From NCBI GenBank assembly GCA_963729075.1, contig CAVSMU010000010.1, positions 434,001 to 498,000 of the forward strand: a stretch of DNA of 64,000 nt. Direction: 5' to 3'. Every line of letters begins with the position of its first letter. Position 1 is the stretch's first letter. Position numbers and translations under genes: made by a program. The DNA comes from WHSW01 sp963729075. GTDB taxonomy: Bacteria > Actinomycetota > Thermoleophilia > Solirubrobacterales > 70-9. Below the pieces are notes generated by a model. The model searched no databases. It saw only the letters and a list, made by a program, of their open reading frames with translations, and had not been told where the DNA came from. Shown one piece after another: positions 8,820 to 17,081 of this stretch.

Positions 8820-9491
8820 TCATCCCACCCTGGCCGCCCCCAGCAGCTCGTCGGTCGGGCCCTGCTCGATCGCGCGCCCGCCCTCGATCCGCACCAGCCA
8901 GTCGGACATCCGTCGCGCTTGGTCCAGATCGTGGGTGACGAGCACGATCGAGATCTCGAGCCGCTCGCGGAGCTCGAGCAGCGTCTCCTCGACGGCCCCG
9001 GTGGCCACGGCGTCGAGCGCCGAGGTCGGCTCGTCCAGGAGCAGCGTCGGCGGCTCGAGCGACAGGGCCCGGGCGAGCATCGCGCGCTGCTGCTCGCCGA
9101 CCGACAGCCGGGAGGAGTCGCGCTCGGCGAAGCTCGGGTCGAGGCCGGCGAGGTCGAGCAGCCGCCCGACGTCGGGCTGGCGGCCCCCGAGCTCGCCCGC
9201 GAACCGCAGGTTCTCCTCGACGGTGCCCGCGAGCAGCGCGGGCAGCTGCGGCACGAGCCCGACCTCGCGCCGCAGCTCGAGCGGGTCGCGGTCGCGCACG
9301 TCGTCGCCCCGGTAGCGGACGCTCCCGGAATCGGGATCGGCGAGCCGGTCCAACAGCCGCAGGACGGTGGACTTCCCCGACCCCGAGGGCCCGGCAAGGC
9401 AGGTCGCGCCGAGCGGCAGACGGGCGCTGAGATCGCGGAGCACCGGTTTGCCGGCGCGCGAGAGGCTGACGCGGTCGAGCTCGAAGAGCAT
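8820..9491 (-). CDS. fetA: FetA-like ABC transporter ATPase
   Basis: ATPase partner of the downstream permease, 223 aa from the ATG at 9491 (MLFELDRVSLSRAGKPVLRD). It carries Walker A GPSGSGKST, the Q-loop (VGLVPQLPAL), signature LSVGEQQR, Walker B LLLDEPTS and the switch His (LVTHD). Short length and gene pairing match FetA/YbbL. The start lies only 19 bases from the divergent ligase gene, so the two promoters must be very compact or overlap. Confidence 0.87.
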   Translation of the reverse strand: MLFELDRVSLSRAGKPVLRDLSARLPLGATCLAGPSGSGKSTVLRLLDRLADPDSGSVRYRGDDVRDRDPLELRREVGLVPQLPALLAGTVEENLRFAGELGGRQPDVGRLLDLAGLDPSFAERDSSRLSVGEQQRAMLARALSLEPPTLLLDEPTSALDAVATGAVEETLLELRERLEISIVLVTHDLDQARRMSDWLVRIEGGRAIEQGPTDELLGAARVG

Positions 9492-9510
9492 CGTTGCGAT
9501 TATCGAGGGG

Positions 9511-10545
9511 ATGGCAGCGGACGAGATGCCCCGAAACCTCGAGCCGATGCTCGCCACCGCGGCGACGGCGCTGCCCGGGGGCGACGGGTGGGCGTACGAG
9601 GTCAAGTGGGACGGGGTACGGGCGCTCGCCCACATCGCCGCGGAGGAGCTTCGCATCGCCGCGCGGCGCGGTGAGGACGTCAGCGGGCGCTATCCCGAGC
9701 TGGCGGCGATCCCGGCCGCCCTACCCGGGCGCGAGCTGATCCTCGACGGCGAGCTCGTGGCCTTCGACGAGGACGGCAACCCGAGCTTCGGCCTGCTGCA
9801 GCGCCGGATGGGGCTCACCAACGAGGGGCGGATCCGCCAGCGAGTGGCGGATACCCCGGTGACGTACGTGGCCTTCGACCTGCTCTGGCTCGACGGCCGC
9901 TCACTGCTCGCGGATCCGTACGAGCGGCGGCGGGAGCTGCTGGCCGAGCTGGGCTTTGACGGTCCGTCCTGGCAGGCCCCCGGGCACAGCGTCGGCGACG
10001 GCGAGGCCCTCCTCGCCGCCTCGCGCGAACGCGGCCTCGAGGGGATCGTCGCCAAGCGGCTCGCGAGCGCGTACCGGCCCGGGCGGCGCAGCCCCGACTG
10101 GGTCAAGGTCCAGAATCGCCGCCGCCAGGAGCTCGTGATCGGCGGCTACATGCCCGGCGAGGGCGGCCGCTCGCGCCGCGTCGGCTCGCTCCTGGTCGGC
10201 TACTGGGACGCGACGCCCGAGGAGGCCGCCGGCCTCGGCCGGGCGCAGCGCCTCGTCTACGCGGGCGGCGTCGGTACCGGCTTCACTCAGACGGCGCTCG
10301 GGGAGCTGACGGACCTGCTGGCGCCCCTGCGCCGCGAGACGAGCCCGTTCGAGGCCGGCTGGGACCCGGAACTCAAGTACGCGGCCCGGATCCGCGAGCG
10401 GGGCCCGCTGGTCTGGGTCGAGCCGGTCGTCGTCTGCGAGGTCGAGTTCCTGAGCTGGACCCACGAGGACACGGTCCGCGCGGCCTCGTACAAGGGCGTT
10501 CGCGACGACAAGGACGCCCGCGACGTGATCCGTGAGGTTGGATGA
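9511..10545 (+). CDS. ATP-dependent DNA ligase (LigC/LigD-ligase type)
   Basis: 344 aa, starting MAADEMPRNLEPMLATAATA. The adenylation domain has motif I EVKWDGVRA with the nucleophilic Lys at about residue 32, motif III-like ELILDGELVAFDEDG, motif IV-like GLEGIVAKR and motif V WVKVQNR. It is followed by an OB-fold domain ending WTHEDTVRAASYKGVRDDKD. Length and order fit the stand-alone ligases of bacterial end joining. A Ku and a LigD-type polymerase gene follow within 2.6 kb on the same strand, supporting a role in non-homologous end joining. Confidence 0.9.
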   Translation: MAADEMPRNLEPMLATAATALPGGDGWAYEVKWDGVRALAHIAAEELRIAARRGEDVSGRYPELAAIPAALPGRELILDGELVAFDEDGNPSFGLLQRRMGLTNEGRIRQRVADTPVTYVAFDLLWLDGRSLLADPYERRRELLAELGFDGPSWQAPGHSVGDGEALLAASRERGLEGIVAKRLASAYRPGRRSPDWVKVQNRRRQELVIGGYMPGEGGRSRRVGSLLVGYWDATPEEAAGLGRAQRLVYAGGVGTGFTQTALGELTDLLAPLRRETSPFEAGWDPELKYAARIRERGPLVWVEPVVVCEVEFLSWTHEDTVRAASYKGVRDDKDARDVIREVG

Positions 10546-10569
10546 GTAGCTTGACTTAAGGACGAAACG

Positions 10570-11070
10570 ATGAGGGAGCTCGCCTACGACCGCGCCAACG
10601 CCGTACAGAGGTTCATGCGGCGCTTCGCCGCCAGCGGGCCGGGCTCGTGGCTGTTCGCCCGTGTCCTCCATCACATCGACCGGCCCGTGTTCAGAGTCAC
10701 CGGCGGGCGGCACACGTTCGCGTCCCTGGTCTCGGGTCTTGACGTGGTCATGATCACGACGACCGGTTCGCGCAGCGGGCTTCGCCGTACCGTGCCGGTG
10801 CTCGGCCTCGACACCGCGGACGGGCTCGCGGTGATCGCCTCCAACTACGGACAGGAGCGCCACCCCTCCTGGTACTACAACCTGCGAGCCGATCCCACCG
10901 GCGAGGTGGTGATCGACGGAGTCAGCCGACGCTTTCGCGCCGTCGAGGCGCACGGCGAGCAGCGCAACCGCATCTGGCAGCAGGGCCTGCGCGTCTATCC
11001 GGGCTGGTCGCAGTACGAGCGGCGCGCGTCGCAACGCCGGATCGTGATCTTCGTGCTCGAACCCGTCTGA
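10570..11070 (+). CDS. F420-type nitroreductase/quinone reductase family protein
   Basis: 166 aa, RBS AAGGAC upstream of ATG 10570. The sequence contains the deazaflavin-dependent nitroreductase (DDN) fold markers: LVSGLDVVMITTTGSRSGLRRTVPV, here split as VVMITTTGSRSG and RRTVPVLGL, then NYGQERHPSWYYNLRADP and the C-terminal motif YERRASQRRIVIFVLEPV. The family binds F420 and reduces quinones or nitro compounds. The substrate is not predictable. It sits 24 bases after the ligase, so it may be co-transcribed with the end-joining genes. Confidence 0.85.
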   Translation: MRELAYDRANAVQRFMRRFAASGPGSWLFARVLHHIDRPVFRVTGGRHTFASLVSGLDVVMITTTGSRSGLRRTVPVLGLDTADGLAVIASNYGQERHPSWYYNLRADPTGEVVIDGVSRRFRAVEAHGEQRNRIWQQGLRVYPGWSQYERRASQRRIVIFVLEPV

Positions 11071-11179
11071 GCGGCGCAAGATCGCGTTCGCGGCCGGCTC
11101 AGGGGCAGGATTGCCCGGGTCGCTTCGGGTACTACAGTGAAGCGATGAGTTTTCCGTCCCCTCGAGGTCACTAAGGGCA

Positions 11180-12070
11180 ATGGCGCGCGCGATCTGGTCA
11201 GGCTCAATCTCCTTCGGGCTCCTCAACGTGCCCGTGAAGCTCTACTCCGCCGTCTCGAAGAAGTCGGTGAGCTTCCGCGAGCTGCGCGAGTCCGACAGCT
11301 CGCGGATCCGCCACAAGCGCGTCGCGGAGGCCGACGGCGAGGAGGTGGCCTACGAGGACATCGTCAAGGGGTACGAGATCGCCCCCGAGCAGTACGTGGT
11401 CATCACCCGTGACGAGCTCGAGGAGCTCGATCCGAAGAAGACGAGGGCGATCGAGATCAAGGACTTCGTCGACCTGGACGAGATCGACCCGATCTACTTC
11501 GATCACCCCTACTACCTCGGCCCCGACAAGGGCGCCGAAAAAGCCTACGCGCTGCTCGTCAAGGCGATGGAGGACGCCCGCAAGGTCGCGATCGCGCGCT
11601 TCGTGCTGCGCAGCAAGGAGAACCTCGCCGCGCTGCGGCCGATGGACGGGGTGATGACGATGGCGACGATGCGCTTCGCCGACGAGGTCGTCTCGCCGGA
11701 CGAGATCTCGGACGAGCTCGACTCCGCGGACGGCGAGCCGACCAAGAAGGAGCTCGAGATGGCCAAGGCGCTGATCGACTCACTCGCCGCCGACTTCGAC
11801 GCCTCCCAGTACCGCGACGAGTACCGCGATGAGGTCCTGGCCCTGATCGAGCGCAAGGCGAAGGGCGAGAAGGTGGTCGCGGCCGCCTCCGAGGCGCCCT
11901 CGCCGACGAAGGCGCCCGACCTGATGGCGGCGCTCGAGGAATCGCTGGCGGCGGTCAAGGGCGAGGAGGCGAAGAGCGCCGAGCCCGCCTCCAAGCCGAG
12001 TTCGAAGAGCGCCAAGTCTCGCTCGACCTCCAAGAGCCGATCGCGAAGCAAGGCAAAGGCCGGCAAGTAG
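11180..12070 (+). CDS. ku: DNA end-binding protein Ku
   Basis: 296 aa homodimeric ring protein that loads on double-strand breaks. The N-terminus is MARAIWSGSISFGLLNVPVK, and the body has KGYEIAPEQYVVITRDELE, DEIDPIYFDHPYYLGPDKG and ALRPMDGVMTMATMRFADEV, all typical of bacterial Ku. The last 40 residues are Lys/Ser/Arg-rich (KSRSTSKSRSRSKAKAGK), the usual DNA-binding tail. RBS AAGGGCA lies just upstream. The stop at 12068-12070 overlaps the coding frame of the LigD polymerase. Confidence 0.96.
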   Translation: MARAIWSGSISFGLLNVPVKLYSAVSKKSVSFRELRESDSSRIRHKRVAEADGEEVAYEDIVKGYEIAPEQYVVITRDELEELDPKKTRAIEIKDFVDLDEIDPIYFDHPYYLGPDKGAEKAYALLVKAMEDARKVAIARFVLRSKENLAALRPMDGVMTMATMRFADEVVSPDEISDELDSADGEPTKKELEMAKALIDSLAADFDASQYRDEYRDEVLALIERKAKGEKVVAAASEAPSPTKAPDLMAALEESLAAVKGEEAKSAEPASKPSSKSAKSRSTSKSRSRSKAKAGK

Positions 12071-12999
12071 AGGTCGACGGGCGCGAGATCGCGCTCACGA
12101 ACCTCGACAAGGTCCTCTGGCCTGCGCGCCGCGGCGGGCGCGGCGGCTCGAAGCCCGCGTTCACCAAGGGCCAGGCGATCGACTACTACGCCCGGGTCGC
12201 CGACACGATCCTGCCCCACCTCGCCGGCCGCGCGCTGACCCGGGTCCGGTTTCCCGACGGAGTCGAGGGGCAGCGCTTCTTCGAGAAGCGGGCTCCCAAG
12301 CACACCCCGGACTGGGTCCGCACCGAGCCGATCGAGATGGGCTCGGTCGGGGTGCTCGACTTCATCGTCTCCGACGACCGCGCGACGCTGATCTGGCTCG
12401 CCCAGCTCGCCGGTCTCGAGCTGCACCCGTCGCTGGCGCTTGCGGAGGAGCCGGGGCGCCCGACGGTGCTCGCGTTCGACCTCGACCCCGGGCCGCCGGC
12501 AACGGCGGTCGAGTGCGCCCGGGTCGCGCTGCGCCTGCGCGAGCTGTTCGGCGAGCTGGGCCTCGAGTGCTTCGCGAAGCATTCGGGCTCGAAGGGGATC
12601 CAGGTCTACGTGCCGCTCAACACCGAGGTCGACTACGAGCGCACGAAGTCCTACGCCCGCGCCGTCGCGCAGGCGCTCGAGCGCGCCGAGCCCGACCTGG
12701 TCGTCTCGCAGCAAAAGAAGGAGCTGCGCAAGGGCAAGGTGCTCGTCGACTGGAGCCAGAACGACTACTCGAAGACCACGGTCGCCGCCTACTCGCTGCG
12801 CTGCAGGGAGCGACCGTGGGCGTCGACCCCGTTGCGCTGGGAGGAGGTCGAGGCGCTCGCCGACGACGGCGACCCCGAGTCGGTGCGCTTCGAGGCTCCG
12901 GAGCTGCTCGAGCGCGTCGCGGAGCACGGCGATCTGTTCGCTCCAGTGCTCGAGCTCGAGCAGCGGCTGCCCGACTTCCCCGACGCCGAGGACGCCTAA
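12067..12999 (+). CDS. ligD: LigD-type primase-polymerase domain protein, no canonical start codon visible
   Basis: Stand-alone archaeo-eukaryotic primase/polymerase of bacterial end joining, which fills gaps at Ku-bound ends. The domain begins at about 12067 with VEVDGREIALTNLDKVLWP. It continues with FTKGQAIDYYARVADTILPH, ALTRVRFPDGVEGQRFFEKR, catalytic LAFDLDPGPP, KHSGSKGIQVYVPL, and VLVDWSQNDYSKTTVAAYSL with the third catalytic Asp. In this frame I see no ATG, GTG, TTG or CTG between the stop at 11830-11832 and the ATG at 12337. That ATG would delete about 90 conserved residues, so I set the start at the domain edge and treat it as unresolved. There is no ligase or nuclease domain; the separate ligase at 9511 may supply sealing. 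Confidence 0.85.
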   Translation, partial: VEVDGREIALTNLDKVLWPARRGGRGGSKPAFTKGQAIDYYARVADTILPHLAGRALTRVRFPDGVEGQRFFEKRAPKHTPDWVRTEPIEMGSVGVLDFIVSDDRATLIWLAQLAGLELHPSLALAEEPGRPTVLAFDLDPGPPATAVECARVALRLRELFGELGLECFAKHSGSKGIQVYVPLNTEVDYERTKSYARAVAQALERAEPDLVVSQQKKELRKGKVLVDWSQNDYSKTTVAAYSLRCRERPWASTPLRWEEVEALADDGDPESVRFEAPELLERVAEHGDLFAPVLELEQRLPDFPDAEDA

Positions 13000-13007
13000 A
13001 GGGCGCG

Positions 13008-14510
13008 CTAGATCGGAACCGCCTCGCGGCGGGTCGGGCGACGGCGCAGCGAGCTCGCCGCGGCGGCGAGCCGGCGCACCCCCTCGACGAGCTGGTCGGG
13101 CTCCAGGTAGCCGAACGAGAGGCGCATCGAGAGGTTTGCGCGGCGCTCGATCCGAACCGCTCCGCCCGGCACGTAGGCGACGCCGCGGCGGACCGCCTCC
13201 TCGGCGAGCTCGCGTTCGTCGAGCGGCAGGTCGAGGGTGAGCCACAGATGGCCACCGCCGAGCGGCTCCGGATAGGAGGCGGCCGCCCCGAAGCTGTCCT
13301 CGATCGCGGCGTGCAGGACCGCGAGGCGCTCGCGATAGAACGCGCGGGCGCGCTCCGCATGAGCCGGATAGGCGCCGGACGCGAGGTACCGCGCAATGGC
13401 GAGCTGGGTGAGCGTCGGGCTGTGGATGTCGTCGGCCCGCTTCGCGGTGATGATCCGATCGAGCACCGGCCCACTGGCTGCGACCCAGCCGATCCGCAGC
13501 CCGCCGCCGACCGTCTTCGAGAGCGAGTCGATGTAGACGACGTGGGCGGGCGCCTCCGAGCGCAGCGAGCGCAGCTCCTCGCCGGCGAACCGCAGGTCGC
13601 CGTAGACGCTGTCCTCGAGCACGAAGAACCCGTGGCGCCGCGCGAGGTCGAGCAGCCGCCGTCGGCGCGCCGGAACGAGGTCCCGGCCGGTGGGGTTGTG
13701 CAGGCGCGACTGCACCGCCAGCGCCTTGATCTCCTGCCGGGCGACCAGGGCGGCAAGCGCGTCGACGTCGAGCCCATCGTCGTCGACCGGCACCGCGACG
13801 ATGCGGGCGCCCGTCTCCTCCACCGCTCGGATCACCGAAGGGAAGCTCGGGTCCTCGCAGGCCACGACGTCGCCCGGGCGCAGGATCGCCCGGCAGGCGA
13901 GCGTCAGCCCCTGGGCCGCGCCGTTCGTGATCACGATGTCGTTCGGGTCCTCGGGGGCGCCGCGAGCCGCGCTCAGCGAGGCGATCTGCTCGGCCAGGTC
14001 GGGCAGCCCCTGCACGTCGGAGTACTGGAGCGCGCGCTCCGACTCGGAGCGCAGCGTTGCGTCGATTGCCTCGCTGATCTCCTCGACGGGGAACAGGCGC
14101 GCCGAGGGGTAGCCGACCGACAGCGGGATCAGCTCCTCGCTGGTCGCATGGCGGTGCATGTCGGCGAGGACACGGTCGCCGTAGCTCAGGTTCGACTCCG
14201 GGAGCGCGTAGCGCTGCCAGGCGATCGAGTCGGGCACCGTCCGCGCCGGCGCGGTCGCTGCCTCGCGAACGAAGGTGCCGCGGCCGACGTGGGCGCTGAC
14301 CAGGCCCAGCTCGCGCAGCCGGCGATAGGCGCGGACCGCAGTCAGGTGGTTGATGTCGGCGAGCTCGGCCAGCTCGCGGGTCGGCGGGAGCTTCTCACCC
14401 GGCCCGAGCTCACCGCGCTCGATCGCGGCGGCGATCGCGTCGACGAGCTGCTGGGTCAGCGAGCGCTCGCCGTCGCGGTCGAGATCGGACAATTCATCTT
14501 TGTATGACAT
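13008..14510 (-). CDS. MocR/GntR-family regulator with aminotransferase domain
   Basis: 500 aa from the ATG at 14510. The N-terminal GntR winged helix (LTQQLVDAIAAAIERGELGP, then LPPTRELAELADINHLTAVR and GRGTFVRE) is fused to a fold-type I aminotransferase domain. The PLP-binding region is visible (VVYIDSLSKTVGGGLRIGWV, with Lys as internal aldimine). MocR proteins such as GabR and PdxR use PLP as effector, activating a target and often repressing themselves. A GTG at 14558 would add 16 residues but would overrun repeated operator-like sites. The likely target is the divergent small gene at 14598. Confidence 0.9.
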   Translation of the reverse strand: MSYKDELSDLDRDGERSLTQQLVDAIAAAIERGELGPGEKLPPTRELAELADINHLTAVRAYRRLRELGLVSAHVGRGTFVREAATAPARTVPDSIAWQRYALPESNLSYGDRVLADMHRHATSEELIPLSVGYPSARLFPVEEISEAIDATLRSESERALQYSDVQGLPDLAEQIASLSAARGAPEDPNDIVITNGAAQGLTLACRAILRPGDVVACEDPSFPSVIRAVEETGARIVAVPVDDDGLDVDALAALVARQEIKALAVQSRLHNPTGRDLVPARRRRLLDLARRHGFFVLEDSVYGDLRFAGEELRSLRSEAPAHVVYIDSLSKTVGGGLRIGWVAASGPVLDRIITAKRADDIHSPTLTQLAIARYLASGAYPAHAERARAFYRERLAVLHAAIEDSFGAAASYPEPLGGGHLWLTLDLPLDERELAEEAVRRGVAYVPGGAVRIERRANLSMRLSFGYLEPDQLVEGVRRLAAAASSLRRRPTRREAVPI

Positions 14511-14636
14511 TGAATCCTCGGTCAATGCTTTGTATCGTCGTACATACGCCATACCCACTGCGCCACTGTCAGTAACTCTAGTCCATCAGGGGGCACAATG
14601 TCAATCACATCCAGCGATACACGTCATACATTTGCG
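14498..14636. promoter_or_regulatory. Operator-like repeats between MocR regulator and divergent gene
   Basis: Three related AT-rich sites stand out from the GC-rich background. TTTGTATGACAT is at 14499-14510 and covers the regulator start codon. TTTGTATCGTCGTACATAC is at 14529-14547 and holds a TGTA-N6-TACA dyad. CGATACACGTCATACATTTG is at 14615-14634 and lies inside the start of the divergent gene. The first two are direct repeats 31 bases (three helical turns) apart, similar in arrangement to the paired direct repeats recognised by GabR-type regulators. Confidence 0.6.
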
Positions 14637-14960
14637 GGCAACGCGACGGAGCCGCTGCTGATCCGCGAGGCGACGGAGCACGACCGCGCCGCCCTCCTCC
14701 GGCTCGCGCAGCGCGACACCGAGCAGATCCCCGCGGGCCGGATGCTCGTCGCCGAGACGGGCGGAGAGCTGCGCGCCGCGGTCGAGATCGAGAGCGGGCA
14801 TGCGATCGCGGACCCGTTCAGACACACGGCCGACCTGGTCGGGCTGCTCCGCGCGCGCGCCAGGCAGTTGAGCACCGCGCACCGCGGGCCGCTGCGGCTC
14901 GTCGCGCGGACGGCGACGCCCCCCGCTCGGCACCGAGGCGTCGAGCACGCGGCGGCCTGA
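14598..14960 (+). CDS. Small GNAT-like acetyltransferase domain protein
   Basis: 120 aa from ATG 14598. After a short leader, PLLIREATEHDRAALLRLAQ resembles the first strand-helix of GNAT acetyltransferases. It is followed by RMLVAETGGELRAAVEIESG and ADPFRHTADLVGLLRARARQ. The acetyl-CoA pyrophosphate loop (Q/RxxGxG/A) is not visible, so it is a truncated or atypical GNAT domain and may not be an active enzyme. It is divergent from, and probably controlled by, the MocR regulator. A strong GC hairpin follows it at 14978-15005. Confidence 0.6.
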   Translation: MSITSSDTRHTFAGNATEPLLIREATEHDRAALLRLAQRDTEQIPAGRMLVAETGGELRAAVEIESGHAIADPFRHTADLVGLLRARARQLSTAHRGPLRLVARTATPPARHRGVEHAAA

Positions 14961-14977
14961 TACCCCGGATCCGATCC

Positions 14978-15005
14978 CGGCGCCGGCGCCCTTGCGCCGG
15001 CGCCG
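14978..15005 (+). terminator. GC-rich hairpin, candidate terminator
   Basis: Perfect 12 bp stem (CGGCGCCGGCGC / GCGCCGGCGCCG) with a CCTT loop, 17 bases after the stop of the small GNAT-like gene. No T tract follows, as is common in high-GC actinobacteria. Its function as a terminator is inferred. Confidence 0.6.
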
Positions 15006-15026
15006 CCGCGGGGGGATACTCGGCAC

Positions 15027-15515
15027 GTGCGTCGTCTCGGTCTCCTGCTCGCGTGGACGGCCTCGGCGCTGATCGCGATCCCGGGCACCGCCGCGGCCTG
15101 GCACTACACGTTCCAGGACTTCTTCGACATCGAGGGCAGCGCCTTCAGCTCCGGTCGCGCGACGGCCGAGAAGTGCGGGCCCGGTGGCAAGCTGGGCACC
15201 TACAAGTACCGCTCGTTCACCCAGGGGACCGGCGGCGAGACCGAGCTCGCGTTCGAGGTGCTCGCCAAGCTCTCGGTACGCGAGAGGTTCAAGCGCCTGC
15301 AGGACGTGGAGGTCAGCTACGAGGCCTCGCCGAACATCCCGCCGGACATCGTCGAGCAGACGGCCGCGGCGCTGCTCGACTTCCACGAGACGGTGTTCAC
15401 GCGCTTTAAGCCCGGCAAGCTCCAGATCCGCCACGGCTCGTTGGTGCTCTTCGGCACCGAGGTCCTCGCCCCCGGCGAGACGTCGACGAAGTTCAAGCCC
15501 AAGCCGGGCTGCTGA
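15027..15515 (+). CDS. Small secreted protein of unknown function
   Basis: 162 aa from the GTG at 15027, with a signal peptide (RRLGLLLAWTASALIAIPGT, AAA end near residue 23). The mature part has FQDFFDIEGSAFSSGRATAE, KCGPGGKLGTYKYRSFTQG and a single C-terminal Cys. No known domain is recognised. Its end lies 9 bases from the convergent end of gcvPB. Confidence 0.65.
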   Translation: MRRLGLLLAWTASALIAIPGTAAAWHYTFQDFFDIEGSAFSSGRATAEKCGPGGKLGTYKYRSFTQGTGGETELAFEVLAKLSVRERFKRLQDVEVSYEASPNIPPDIVEQTAAALLDFHETVFTRFKPGKLQIRHGSLVLFGTEVLAPGETSTKFKPKPGC

Positions 15516-15524
15516 GGACCCTCG

Positions 15525-17081
15525 CTAGTCGAGCGGCTGGCGGATGATCGGGCGCCGTGACGCGGCCGCCTCGTCGAGGCGCCGGACCGGCGTCGTGTAC
15601 GGCGCCTCGCGCAGGATCTGCGGATCGCGCTCGGCCTCGGCGAGGATCCGATCGAAGGCCTCGGCGAGCGCGTCGAGCGACTCGCGGGTCTCGGTCTCGG
15701 TCGGCTCGACCATCAGCGCCTCGTCGACGAGCAGCGGGAAGTAGATCGTCGGCGGGTGGAAGCCGTAATCGAGCAACCGCTTGGCCACGTCGAGCGTCTT
15801 GATGTCGAGGTCGCGCTTGGCCGGGGCACCGGAGAGGACGAACTCGTGCATGCAGCGGCGCTCGAAGGCCAGCGGCAGGTGCTTGCCCGCACGCCCCTCG
15901 CGCAGCCTGGCCAGCAGGTAGTTGGCGTTCAGGACCGCAGTCTCGGAGGCCTCGCGGAGCCCGTCGCCGCCAAGGCTGGCGATGTAGGCGTAGGTGCGCA
16001 CGAAGACGCCGAAGTTCCCCTGGAAGCCGCGCAGCCGACCGATCGACTTCGGCTGGTCGTCGACGAGCGCGTAGCTTGGCCCCGCGCCGTTGGAGCTCTC
16101 GCGCCGAACGACCCTCGGCACCGGCAGGAACGGGGCGATCCGTTCCGAGACCGCGATCGGGCCGGCCCCCGGCCCGCCGCCGCCGTGCGGCTGGCTGAAC
16201 GACTTGTGGAGGTTGAGGTGGACGATGTCGAAGCCCATGTCGCCGGGCCTCGTCCAGCCCATGATCGCGTTCAGGTTGGCGCCGTCGTAGTAAAGGGTGC
16301 CGCCGACGCCGTGGACGATCCCCGCGATCTCGTCGATGTTCTCGTCGAACAGCCCGAGCGTGTTCGGGTTGGTCAGCATCAGCGAGGCGACGTCCTCGGA
16401 CGCCTTCTCCCGCAGGTCGTCGAGATCGACCCCGCCGCGCCCGTCGGTGGCGACCTTGACCACCTCGTAGCCGGCCATCGTCACGGTCGCCGGATTGGTG
16501 CCGTGCGCCGTGTCGGGCGTGAGCACCTTGTGCCGGTGCTCGCCGGCGTCCTCGTGGTAGGCCCTGGTCAGCAGGAGGCCGGCGAGCTCGCCGTGCGAGC
16601 CCGCGGAGGGCTGCAGAGAGACGTGCGGAAGGCCGCACAGCTCCGCCAGCGCCCGCTCGAGCCGCCACATCAGCTCGAGCGCCCCCTGGGCGCGCTTCGG
16701 ATCCTGGGCCGGGTGCAGCCGGGCGTGCCCCGGCAGCGCCGCGACTCGCTCGTTGAGCCGCGGGTTGTGCTTCATCGTGCAGGAGCCGAGCGGGTACGGG
16801 CCGGTGTCGAGGTCGAAGTTGCGCCGCGAGAGCCGGTTGTAATGACGCACGATCTCCGGTTCGGAGACCTCGGGCAGGGCGGGGCCCTCGGCGCGGAGCA
16901 GGCGCTCGGGAATCAGCTCGGAGAGCGGCGTCTCGTCGAAGCCGGCGGCGTCGGTGGGAGGCAGAACGGCGGCGCGCCGGCCATCGACGGAGCGCTCGTA
17001 GATCGTGACCGCGGCCTCGCGCTGCTGCGGGGTCGGGGTGTCAGCGTTCACTGGCGGTGAGGGGGACGGTTCGGGCGTCAT
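15525..17081 (-). CDS. gcvPB: Glycine dehydrogenase (decarboxylating), subunit 2
   Basis: C-terminal half of the P protein of the glycine cleavage system, 518 aa. It holds the PLP-binding segment VHLNLHKSFSQPHGGGGPG, in which Lys 293 forms the internal aldimine. Other family pieces are PLGSCTMKHNPRLNERVA, VSLQPSAGSHGELAGLLL and TPDTAHGTNPATVTMAGYEV. It pairs with gcvPA through a 4-base overlap (17078-17081). Split P proteins of this type are common in bacteria and archaea. Confidence 0.96.
   Translation of the reverse strand: MTPEPSPSPPVNADTPTPQQREAAVTIYERSVDGRRAAVLPPTDAAGFDETPLSELIPERLLRAEGPALPEVSEPEIVRHYNRLSRRNFDLDTGPYPLGSCTMKHNPRLNERVAALPGHARLHPAQDPKRAQGALELMWRLERALAELCGLPHVSLQPSAGSHGELAGLLLTRAYHEDAGEHRHKVLTPDTAHGTNPATVTMAGYEVVKVATDGRGGVDLDDLREKASEDVASLMLTNPNTLGLFDENIDEIAGIVHGVGGTLYYDGANLNAIMGWTRPGDMGFDIVHLNLHKSFSQPHGGGGPGAGPIAVSERIAPFLPVPRVVRRESSNGAGPSYALVDDQPKSIGRLRGFQGNFGVFVRTYAYIASLGGDGLREASETAVLNANYLLARLREGRAGKHLPLAFERRCMHEFVLSGAPAKRDLDIKTLDVAKRLLDYGFHPPTIYFPLLVDEALMVEPTETETRESLDALAEAFDRILAEAERDPQILREAPYTTPVRRLDEAAASRRPIIRQPLD

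Noticed and set aside
12000..12100. Programmed -1 frameshift joining ku and ligD
   Set aside because: No convincing slippery heptamer precedes the ku stop. Kept only as one of several explanations for the missing start.
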